Source: CAZBRS01 sp964494475
GTDB lineage: Bacteria > Myxococcota_A > UBA9042 > CAZBRS01
Length of the DNA: 18,619 nt
Direction of reading: 5' to 3'
Assembly: GCA_964494475.1 (NCBI GenBank)
Contig: CAZBRS010000081.1
Location: forward strand, 1 to 18,619
Shown: piece by piece, positions 13,484 to 18,619 of the stretch
Numbering within the stretch: the first letter of the stretch is position 1
How the letters are laid out: every line of letters starts with the position of its first letter
The notes under the pieces: model-generated
What the model was told of the DNA's origin: nothing
Database searches by the model: none
What the model saw: the letters and a program-made list of their open reading frames with translations, nothing else
Program-made: the position numbers and the translations under genes

Positions 13484-13506
13484 GGTGCAAGTATAGTACG
13501 TGCACC
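13484..13506. repeat. Inverted repeat in the divergent GAF/dCMP deaminase promoter
   Basis: GGTGCA (13484-13489) and TGCACC (13501-13506) are perfect 6-bp arms around an 11-nt AT-rich centre. The centre contains the overlapping, oppositely directed -10-like boxes TATAGT (plus) and TATACT (minus). A dimeric regulator bound here could control both genes. The repeat ends 2 nt from the GAF start codon. Confidence 0.5.
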
Positions 13507-13518
13507 CGGTCGGCACAA
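13490..13518 (-). promoter_or_regulatory. Putative sigma70 promoter of the GAF-AsmA/GT51-SBP operon
   Basis: On the minus strand TTGTGC (13518-13513) and TATACT (13495-13490) are separated by 17 nt. Transcription should begin near 13483, essentially at the GTG start codon at 13482, which implies a leaderless mRNA. The plus-strand TATAGT (13492-13497) in the same stretch may serve the dCMP deaminase gene, but its -35 is weak. Confidence 0.5.
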
Positions 13519-13537
13519 ATCCACCTGGAGGTCGTCG

Positions 13538-14047
13538 TTGAAGCGCCCGGATTGGGACGAGTACTTCATGGCCTTCACGCTGCTCGCGGCCACCCGCTCC
13601 ACGTGCCTGCGTCGTAAAGTCGGCGCCGTCATCGTCAAGGATCGCAACATCCTGGCGACCGGCTACAACGGCCCACCCAAGGGCGTCGCGCATCCCGACG
13701 AGGTCGGTTGCCTGCGCGAGCAGTTGGGGATCCCGTCGGGCGAGCGGCACGAACTCTGCAGGGGGCTCCACGCCGAACAGAACGCCATCGTACAGGCCGC
13801 CTACCATGGCGTCAGCATCCGCTCCGCCACGATCTACTGCACCAACCAACCCTGCGGCATCTGCACCAAGATGCTCCTGAACGCCGGCATCGAGCGCGTG
13901 GTCTACCTGCACCCGTATCGCGACGAGATCGCTCGGCAGATGGTCGCCGAGAGCGGCCTGAACGTCGAGCAACACCCGGGCGTCGGAGACTGGATGCAGC
14001 TCAGGCCCTTCGACGGCGCCACGGAAGTTCGCGAGAGCGAGCGCTAG
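13538..14047 (+). CDS. Deoxycytidylate (dCMP) deaminase, ComEB family
   Basis: This zinc enzyme deaminates dCMP to dUMP, feeding dTMP synthesis. The 169-residue protein matches the ComEB/dCMP deaminase family along its whole length: RPDWDEYFM at the N-terminus, ATRSTCLRRKVGAVIVKD (18-35), ILATGYNGPPKG (38-49), SGERHELCRGLHAEQNAI (67-84) with zinc ligand H78 and catalytic E80, TIYCTNQPCGIC (98-109) with zinc ligands C106 and C109, and KMLLNAGIERVVYLHPYRD (111-129). I chose TTG at 13538 as the start because GGAGG (13527-13531) lies 6 nt upstream and the family N-terminus begins there. Another TTG at 13475 would add 21 unrelated residues. Its stop shares a CTAG palindrome with the stop of the convergent OPX gene (4-nt overlap). 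Confidence 0.93.
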   Translation: MKRPDWDEYFMAFTLLAATRSTCLRRKVGAVIVKDRNILATGYNGPPKGVAHPDEVGCLREQLGIPSGERHELCRGLHAEQNAIVQAAYHGVSIRSATIYCTNQPCGICTKMLLNAGIERVVYLHPYRDEIARQMVAESGLNVEQHPGVGDWMQLRPFDGATEVRESER

Positions 14048-14640
14048 AGGATCGAGGAGGGGACGAAGACGATGTCGCCGGGCTTCAGCGTGAAGTTCGG
14101 GGCCAGCCCCTTCGAGATGCGATCGACGGGCACCTGGTAGCGCTTCTCGGTGCCGTTCTCGAGGCGTGTGACGATCGTGCCGTCTTCATCGGCCCGAACG
14201 GCGAGCCCGCTCGCGATCGTGATGGCCTGCACCACGTTCATGTCGTCCTCGAACGCGTAGGTGCCCGGCTTGTTCACCTGGCCGAGGACGAAGACCTTCT
14301 TGCTGTTGTATTGCAGGACGAATACGGTGATCGACGGGTTCTTGAGGTAGCCGTCGGCCAGGGAGGAGCGCAGCGCGTCGGCCACTGCGCTGGGAGTCAT
14401 GCCCTCGACCTTCACACGCCCCACCAGCGGGAAGTCGATGCTGCCGTCGGGCGCAACCCGGTACTTGCCCGACAGGTCCTTGTCCTGGTAAACGCGCACT
14501 TCGAAGATGTCGCCGGGGCCCAGGGTCGCGGCGTAGTACATCTGCTGGTCGAGATCGACCGTGGGCGGACCGCTGGTCGTGAGGGGGGTCGAACAGGCCG
14601 TGAGCAGCCCGATCAGGGCGAAGAGATGGCCGCGGAGCAT
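14044..14640 (-). CDS. Short OPX-type polysaccharide export lipoprotein
   Basis: This is a 198-residue outer-membrane polysaccharide export (OPX, Wza-like) protein. The signal peptide ends in the lipobox L-T-A-C16, so it should be a lipoprotein. The Poly_export domain (about 38-108) has YYAATLGPGDIFEVRVYQDKDLSGKYRVAPDGSIDFPLVG and a helix ending in LKNPSITVFV. One SLBB domain follows (about 113-165: KKVFVLGQVNKPGTYAFEDDMNVVQAITIASGL). The protein ends LKPGDIVFVPSSIL, with no C-terminal amphipathic helix to form an outer-membrane pore as in Wza. This is the short class used by Myxococcus, where a separate beta-barrel does the outer-membrane step. The barrel gene lies just upstream, 7 nt away, in the same operon. 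No other capsule or EPS synthesis genes are in the window. Confidence 0.92.
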   Translation of the reverse strand: MLRGHLFALIGLLTACSTPLTTSGPPTVDLDQQMYYAATLGPGDIFEVRVYQDKDLSGKYRVAPDGSIDFPLVGRVKVEGMTPSAVADALRSSLADGYLKNPSITVFVLQYNSKKVFVLGQVNKPGTYAFEDDMNVVQAITIASGLAVRADEDGTIVTRLENGTEKRYQVPVDRISKGLAPNFTLKPGDIVFVPSSIL

Positions 14641-14647
14641 GCAGGCC

Positions 14648-15931
14648 CTAGTAGCGAACGACGACGTTTCCGAAGACCTCGAGCTTCGAGAACGCGCCGT
14701 AGTCTTTGTCTCCCGAGGCGACCACCTCGGTGGAGAAATCGGTGAGCACGTTGGTGTACTGCACCCCGACGTTGACGCCGAGGTAGCGGAGGAAGTTCAG
14801 GCTCACGCCGCCCTTCGCCACCAGCACGTTGTCGGAGCGCGAAGGGTCGCTGTAGTTCACGCCGGGCCGAACGATGGCGCTGCCGTAGTTGACGAACAGG
14901 TACTTGGCGCCGAGATCGAGGTCGACCATCTGCCAGAGTCGGAGTTGAGCCCACGCCTCGAGTGCGTCGGAGCTGAAGTAGTTCGCGAAGAGCGAGTCCT
15001 CGAACGAGCGCGAGTACCCACCCTGCACGACCAGGGAGCCCGGCAGTTCGTAGCCGACCATGGCCTTGGCGATGAAGCCGCTGTAGGAAGCTCCCTTCTC
15101 GTGGAACGAACCACCGTAGCCGCCGCTGAGCGTGACGAAGATCCGGCGGGTGAGGTATCCGTTGAGGCCGCCCTCGACGCGCACGGGCGACGACGGGAAG
15201 TTGCCTATTTGCAGACCACCCACCTCGCGGACCTCGTCGTACGACGTGAACGCCACTCCGCCCTTCACGAACGCCTCGGTGCGGGGGAAGAACTGCCACC
15301 GGCCGGTCAGCGCGATGACGTGCTCGGTCTTGTCGGCGATGGGCAACTCCTCGAAGACATCGCGGACGAACGCGTAGTTCGCGTCGAAGGAGAGCGCGCT
15401 CGCTGGTTGAAGGATGACGCCGGCCAGCGCTTCGTTGAACATGCGCGTGAAGGTCTCCTTCGAGACCTCGTTGCGCGTCTGCAGCTCGCGGTTGAAGCGG
15501 TCCTGCGCGTAGAACTGGAACACGCCCTCCGGGAGCACGTGCACGCGGGCACGGGCGTTGCCGCCGTACTTGGCCTGGGCCTTCACGATCTCGGAGTTCT
15601 TCGACGCGTAGTACGCCCGAAGGTCTCCCATGCCGGCGAAGTGGAACCGCACGAGCCGCCCGAGGGGGTTGGAGACCTCGAACGCGGGCATGAAACGGAA
15701 GATCGTGGCGCCCACCTTGTCGCCGGTGTCCTTGTCGGCGCGCCGGAAGAGGTTGGTGTCGTAGCGCGTCTCCACGAAGAACTCGGGCCACATCTTGAAC
15801 GCGCCCACCTGAATCCCGCGGTCTTCGCGTAGACTCGGCAACCGATAGAGCGGTTCGGCGGAAGCGACTCCAGCCCAGGCCAAGAGGCCGAGCACCATCA
15901 GGACACCCGGCAGCCGCACGATGCGGATCAT
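14648..15931 (-). CDS. Outer-membrane beta-barrel, probable OPX partner (Wzp-like)
   Basis: This is a 427-residue exported protein with a Sec signal peptide (MIRIVRLPGVLMVLGLLAWA) and probable cleavage after VASA (A25). The mature part is made of alternating-residue beta strands: for example RYDTNLFRR, ALSFDANYAFVRDVF, RIFVTLSGGYGG, MVDLDLGAKYLFVNYG and NVGVQYTNVLTDF. It ends in an aromatic residue (NVVVRY), as outer-membrane barrels usually do. The size fits a barrel of 16-18 strands. It is directly upstream of the OPX lipoprotein. In Myxococcus the short OPX proteins work with cognate 18-stranded barrels (WzpX, WzpS, WzpB), so I infer this is the outer-membrane exit for the same polysaccharide. 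The ATG at 15931 has AAGGGG about 8 nt upstream. Confidence 0.83.
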   Translation of the reverse strand: MIRIVRLPGVLMVLGLLAWAGVASAEPLYRLPSLREDRGIQVGAFKMWPEFFVETRYDTNLFRRADKDTGDKVGATIFRFMPAFEVSNPLGRLVRFHFAGMGDLRAYYASKNSEIVKAQAKYGGNARARVHVLPEGVFQFYAQDRFNRELQTRNEVSKETFTRMFNEALAGVILQPASALSFDANYAFVRDVFEELPIADKTEHVIALTGRWQFFPRTEAFVKGGVAFTSYDEVREVGGLQIGNFPSSPVRVEGGLNGYLTRRIFVTLSGGYGGSFHEKGASYSGFIAKAMVGYELPGSLVVQGGYSRSFEDSLFANYFSSDALEAWAQLRLWQMVDLDLGAKYLFVNYGSAIVRPGVNYSDPSRSDNVLVAKGGVSLNFLRYLGVNVGVQYTNVLTDFSTEVVASGDKDYGAFSKLEVFGNVVVRY

Positions 15932-15945
15932 CCAATCACCCCTTG

Positions 15946-15970
15946 GACGCTAAAAAGGTCCTACAGCGTC
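15946..15970. repeat. Inverted repeat upstream of the barrel-OPX operon
   Basis: GACGCT (15946-15951) and AGCGTC (15965-15970) are perfect 6-bp arms around 13 nt. On the minus strand a T5 run lies inside the loop, not after the stem, so it is not a normal intrinsic terminator. It lies 15-40 nt upstream of the barrel start, where an operator or mRNA leader element could act. Its role is open. Confidence 0.35.
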
Positions 15971-15995
15971 TCGTTGAAAATCGAGGGAACACGCA

Positions 15996-16637
15996 TCAAT
16001 CGAGCGCGCTGCCCGTCGGGCTCCCCGCGACCAGATCGTCCCCGGAGGAAGTCGCGCTGTCCGTATTCTTACCCCCCGTAACGCCACCACTGTCCGACGT
16101 GTAGCCGGCGCGGTCTTTCGTGCCGTCGTCGTACTCGTCCAGGTAATCGTCGCCCGCGTCGTCGTTGTCGAGGCCCGGCTGGTTGCCGTCGGCGTCGACG
16201 TCGAGGGTCTCGTCGCCGCCCACCGAGGCATCGAAGCCCGCCCCACCGACCGACGCCAGCGCGCCCTCGGCTGCCCCCAGGGCCTCGAGGGCGACCCCGA
16301 TGCCTTCGAAGATGGCCGCGGCGTCTTCGAGGTTGCCGTTCGCCAGGGCCTCCTTGAGCGCCGTGTTGTCACGCTCGGCCTTCTTGAGCACACCCTTGAT
16401 CGTCGTCAGCACGTTGTTGGCGTCGGCGATGGCCGACGGATCGCCGCTGGCGCGAGCCGCCCGAAGCGCTTCGAGCGCGCGATCTTGAAGGTCTTGCGCT
16501 TTCTTGACGACCGCGTCGGCCTTCGCGATCATTTGCTCGGGCGTGAGGCGCTCCTCGGCTCTGACGTTCTTCACGCCGCCCAGGACCACCGCCAGCGCCA
16601 CCGCCACCGCGAACACAGACCATTTGGCGAGCCACAT
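15996..16637 (-). CDS. Secreted helical protein with acidic, Ca-loop-like tail
   Basis: I do not recognise a named family. From the ATG at 16637 the protein has 213 residues. Residues 1-27 are a signal peptide (WSVFAVAVALAVVLGG core, cleavage likely after VRA). Residues 29-130 are helical and Ala-rich with heptad-like charge (MIAKADAVVKKAQDLQDRALEALRAAR), suggesting a coiled coil or helical hairpin. Residues 146-172 are strongly acidic: DVDADGNQPGLDNDDAGDD resembles the D-x-D-x-D-G loops of thrombospondin-3, dockerin or excalibur calcium sites. The last 40 residues are Gly/Ser/Thr-rich and probably disordered. The open frame extends to 16706, but the promoter found at 16672-16699 puts the transcript start inside that extension. 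Envelope genes lie on both sides on the same strand. Confidence 0.7.
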   Translation of the reverse strand: MWLAKWSVFAVAVALAVVLGGVKNVRAEERLTPEQMIAKADAVVKKAQDLQDRALEALRAARASGDPSAIADANNVLTTIKGVLKKAERDNTALKEALANGNLEDAAAIFEGIGVALEALGAAEGALASVGGAGFDASVGGDETLDVDADGNQPGLDNDDAGDDYLDEYDDGTKDRAGYTSDSGGVTGGKNTDSATSSGDDLVAGSPTGSALD

Positions 16638-16671
16638 ACGGGCACCCGAAGCCGTGATCGGTCGATACCAC

Positions 16672-16699
16672 ATAGTATCCACGACGCGTCCGAAGTCAA
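16672..16699 (-). promoter_or_regulatory. Putative sigma70 promoter of the acidic secreted protein
   Basis: On the minus strand TTGACT (16699-16694) and TACTAT (16677-16672) are separated by 16 nt. Transcription would start near 16665, leaving a leader of about 28 nt before the ATG at 16637. This helps reject the upstream ATGs at 16673 and 16706. Confidence 0.5.
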
Positions 16700-16752
16700 C
16701 ATTCAACAGGCGGAACTGTAAGCCGCCACGCTAGAATCTGGACGTGGGCGCG

Positions 16753-18168
16753 CTAACCCTTGGTCAGCACGATGGTGTGTACGAAGGTGACCGACCCGCC
16801 CGACGGCTTCGGGAACGGCCACTCCTTGATGCGATCGGAGATGCATTGGCCGAGCTCGGCGTCGCCGGAGGAGTTGTCCTTGATCACGATGGTCGTGACG
16901 CGCCCGGCCGGCCCGATGGTGAACATCACGCGGATCTTGCCCGACAACTCCTGGTTGACCTTCAGGCGCTTCTCGTAGCAATGGCGGATGGCTCCCTGGC
17001 GACGCTTGAAGACCGCCGAGACCGATCCCTTGTCGATGTCGCCGGTGCCCAGCTTGTCGCCGAGCTCGCCGCCGATCTTGAGGTTGATCTTCATCTCGGC
17101 CCGGGCCGCGGGGGCCTCGACCTCGCCGACGGTGATGGCCTTCTTGGTGTACTTGCCGCCCACCTTGGCGTAGCCGCCCTCGCCGCCGGGTCCGCCGACC
17201 TTGGGCTGGCCGATGAACTGACCGACGTCACCTTCCTGGGCGACCTGGGCGCCACCCTTGAAGTCCCAGGCGTCGCCGATCTTCTCGGCCGCGACCCCGC
17301 TGGCCGCCGGACCGCCGTCGCCGCCGCCTTCTCCGCCCACCAGGAACTTGATGAGCGTGTTCTTCTTCACGTTCTCGACGTTCTTCTTGTAGCGGGCTTC
17401 TTTGCTCTCGCCGGCGTCGCCCTTCTTCATGCCGGCCTGACGCGCTTCACCCTTTTCGGCGGCCTTGGCCTTGGGCGCCTCCTTCGGGGCCTCCTCGACC
17501 GGCGGCGCGTCCTCCTTCGGTCCCTCGTCGGGGGTGGCGGCCGCGACCTCCTCCTTCTTCTCCTTCTTGGCACGGAACTCGACCTCGGCCTCGAGCTCCT
17601 GGAAGAGCCTGCTCTTCTTGCCCGTCGACACCAGGTATTTGCCACGCGTCTCGTACCAGATCTGCGTGTAGGTCATCGGCCCTGCGATCAGCAGGAACGA
17701 GACCAGCAGGAAGACCGCGTACTGCATGTCGATCGAACGGACCCAGCTGACCTGCGCGGCCGCCGGCAGTTGCAGCTTGGGCACGGGCGGGGGGGCGGTC
17801 ACGAACTGGAACAACACCGTGAGGTCGCCGAGCAGGATCTTGCCGCGCGTGTCTTCGTTCAACGGGAAGCGGAAGAACTCACCCGCAGATTTGGCGCGTC
17901 CGGCGGAGACCAACTCTTCGAGGTCGAAGATGTCCTCGGCCGACGAGACCTTGCCCACCAGCCCCTTGGGGAAGACGAAGGTGTAGACGCCGTCGCGGTA
18001 CGAGAAGAGCTCGTACGCGCGGGGGAAGCTGGGCAGCGGGTAGACGAACGTGTTCTCGGGGCTCTGTCCGATGGTGACCCGCTCGGGCTTGCGGAACAAC
18101 CGCTCTTCGATGATGCGGTTGTTGTGAATGACCCCGATGCGGAGGATCTTCTTCTCTGGCGTCGGCAT
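16753..18168 (-). CDS. GltG-like FHA/TM/TonB-C (AgmX-type) protein
   Basis: This is a 471-residue inner-membrane protein with the architecture of Myxococcus gliding protein GltG. Its cytoplasmic FHA-like domain (about 8-125) includes ERVTIGQSPENTF, FPRAYELFSYRDG and a strand-rich end. A single TM helix follows (about 149-168, QYAVFLLVSFLLIAGPMTY). A long periplasmic Lys/Glu/Ala/Pro-rich stretch (about 195-275) and a Gly-rich stretch (277-340) could span the periplasm. The C-terminal AgmX/PglI-type TonB-C domain (about 380-471) has VFKRRQGAIRHCYEKRL, LSGKIRVMFTIGPAGRV and the final EWPFPKP...VTFVHTIVL. The ATG at 18168 is preceded by GGGGGAG; the TTG before it is less likely. In Myxococcus such proteins couple cytoplasmic complexes to the outer membrane during gliding. 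Here motility is only an inference; related TonB-C proteins act elsewhere. Confidence 0.82.
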   Translation of the reverse strand: MPTPEKKILRIGVIHNNRIIEERLFRKPERVTIGQSPENTFVYPLPSFPRAYELFSYRDGVYTFVFPKGLVGKVSSAEDIFDLEELVSAGRAKSAGEFFRFPLNEDTRGKILLGDLTVLFQFVTAPPPVPKLQLPAAAQVSWVRSIDMQYAVFLLVSFLLIAGPMTYTQIWYETRGKYLVSTGKKSRLFQELEAEVEFRAKKEKKEEVAAATPDEGPKEDAPPVEEAPKEAPKAKAAEKGEARQAGMKKGDAGESKEARYKKNVENVKKNTLIKFLVGGEGGGDGGPAASGVAAEKIGDAWDFKGGAQVAQEGDVGQFIGQPKVGGPGGEGGYAKVGGKYTKKAITVGEVEAPAARAEMKINLKIGGELGDKLGTGDIDKGSVSAVFKRRQGAIRHCYEKRLKVNQELSGKIRVMFTIGPAGRVTTIVIKDNSSGDAELGQCISDRIKEWPFPKPSGGSVTFVHTIVLTKG

Positions 18169-18184
18169 CAACTCCCCCGATCAC

Positions 18185-18457
18185 CTAGAAGGGGTTCTTC
18201 TCGACGGACTTCTCGATACGCTCTACGAAGCTCTCCTTGAGGATGGGCATCTTGTAGTGCGTCTCGCCTCGTCCGAGGATGTAGAACACCTCGGGCTTCT
18301 GGATTTTCCCCTCGATTACCATCTCTTCGAGCTCCTGGATCGTCGGCGCCGACTTGATGGAGCCCGGTCCCTTCTTGGCCTCACCGTCTTCTTGAGCCCA
18401 GGCCGCGCCGGCGACCAGCAGCAGCAGCAGGACCATCGCCGAGCGCAAGGTGCTCAT
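18185..18457 (-). CDS. Small exported protein upstream of the GltG-like gene
   Basis: This is a 90-residue protein with a clear signal peptide (MSTLRSAMVLLLLLVAGAAWA, cleavage before QED). The mature part is about 69 residues, with a short charged linker and a conserved-looking end: IQELEEMVIEGKIQKPEVFYILGR, then MPILKESFVERIEKSVEKNPF. I recall the GK-x-x-KPEVFYILGR segment from small hypothetical proteins next to TonB-C or gliding-type genes in Myxococcota; I cannot confirm it without a search. The start at 18457 has GAGGGAG upstream and a promoter at 18481-18509. The open frame continues to 18502, but that ATG lies within the promoter. The stop is 16 nt from the GltG-like ATG, so the two are probably co-transcribed and may work together in the envelope. 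Function unknown. Confidence 0.78.
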   Translation of the reverse strand: MSTLRSAMVLLLLLVAGAAWAQEDGEAKKGPGSIKSAPTIQELEEMVIEGKIQKPEVFYILGRGETHYKMPILKESFVERIEKSVEKNPF

Positions 18458-18480
18458 GGCTCCCTCGGACATTGTCCCTC

Positions 18481-18509
18481 TGAATACCCCTAAGCGCCTC
18501 ATGGCGCAA
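18481..18509 (-). promoter_or_regulatory. Putative sigma70 promoter of the small exported protein / GltG-like operon
   Basis: On the minus strand TTGCGC (18509-18504) and TATTCA (18486-18481) are separated by 17 nt, very like the hipBST promoter. The transcript would start near 18474, about 17 nt before the ATG at 18457. A GCGCC-TCAT-GGCGC hairpin (18494-18507) overlaps the -35 and spacer and could be an operator. Confidence 0.4.
18494..18507. repeat. Perfect 5-bp inverted repeat in the 18481-18509 promoter
   Basis: GCGCC (18494-18498) and GGCGC (18503-18507) flank a 4-nt loop TCAT. It sits between the end of the partial upstream gene and the small exported protein. No T-run follows it on the minus strand, so an operator is as likely as a terminator stem. 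Confidence 0.3.
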
Positions 18510-18568
18510 GTCCTTTCCCGCTCTGCGTCAGCATCTGCCGGCTATCGCGTACGCGCCGTCCTCCCTCG

Positions 18569-18619
18569 CTAGAAGGTCGCGGGCTCGGGGACAACGCCCT
18601 CCGAGGGCACGGCCTCGCC
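18569..18619 (-). CDS. C-terminal 16 codons of another minus-strand gene (partial)
   Basis: Reading leftward from the window edge, the minus strand is open for 16 codons (GEAVPSEGVVPEPATF) and ends in a TAG at 18571-18569. The in-frame stop lies at a sensible 111 nt before the next gene start, and the Pro/Glu-rich tail looks like the end of an exported or disordered protein. Too little is visible to name it. The gene direction matches its downstream neighbours. Confidence 0.4.
   Translation of the reverse strand, partial: GEAVPSEGVVPEPATF

Noticed and set aside
13475..13537. Earlier TTG start for the dCMP deaminase
   Set aside because: The extra 21 residues are outside the family alignment and would lie over the promoter; TTG at 13538 has GGAGG at 6-nt spacing.
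13483..13650. N-terminal extension of the GAF protein to 13650
   Set aside because: It would cover the divergent promoter, the palindrome and the dCMP deaminase start. The added residues are low-complexity and unlike a signal or domain.
16744..18240. A 498-codon plus-strand open frame opposite the GltG-like gene
   Set aside because: It is Leu/Asp/Val-rich shadow sequence. The opposite strand has an FHA-like region, a TM helix and a TonB-C domain.
1..18619. CRISPR arrays, tRNA genes, insertion sequences, prophage or integrase genes
   Set aside because: No regular spaced repeats, cloverleaf with T-arm GGTTCRA-type signature, transposase or integrase motif was seen on either strand.

Overview
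The window is a dense, GC-rich bacterial chromosome segment, and its gene content points to a Myxococcota-like (deltaproteobacterial) genome. The evidence is a cysteine-rich surface lipoprotein, an FHA/TM/TonB-C protein resembling the gliding-motility protein GltG, a short Myxococcus-type OPX lipoprotein paired with its own beta-barrel, and a periplasmic transglycosylase fused to an AsmA-like region. No tRNA, rRNA, CRISPR array, insertion sequence or phage gene is visible. Assignments rest on reading translations and motifs; no database search was run.

Layout. Positions 1-428 (+) encode a three-helix membrane protein whose start codon lies one base outside the window. A cysteine-rich lipoprotein (435-1919, -) diverges from peptidase T (2060-3310, +), which is followed by an Hsp20 chaperone (3376-3831, +). 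The hsp20 gene overlaps the convergent ribF (3818-4747, -) by 14 nt. A PlsC-like acyltransferase (4821-5744, +) and an SDR-type epimerase/dehydratase (5734-6762, +) form a two-gene overlapping unit. Next comes a self-contained three-gene toxin-antitoxin operon on the minus strand, hipB-hipS-hipT (8242 down to 6773), with a readable promoter and an operator-like palindrome. A second minus-strand unit (13482 down to 8371) encodes a GAF-domain protein, an AsmA-GT51 peptidoglycan polymerase and an OppA-like solute-binding protein; the adjoining genes overlap. A dCMP deaminase (13538-14047, +) diverges from it. The rest of the minus strand is envelope machinery: an OPX polysaccharide-export lipoprotein, its probable outer-membrane barrel, a secreted acidic protein with a calcium-loop-like stretch, a GltG-like TonB-C protein, a small exported protein, and the last 16 codons of another gene.

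How the genes fit together. Most loci concern the envelope: PG polymerisation, lipid acylation, polysaccharide export and trans-envelope force coupling. They sit beside housekeeping genes (pepT, ribF, dCMP deaminase, hsp20). The most distinctive element is the tripartite HipBST-type kinase toxin locus. Its separate HipS protein has no tryptophan at all, although the studied E. coli HipS blocks HipT by inserting a tryptophan into the active site. Other notable points are the AsmA-GT51 fusion, a 95-nt gene overlap carrying its own strong ribosome binding site, and a probably leaderless GAF gene.
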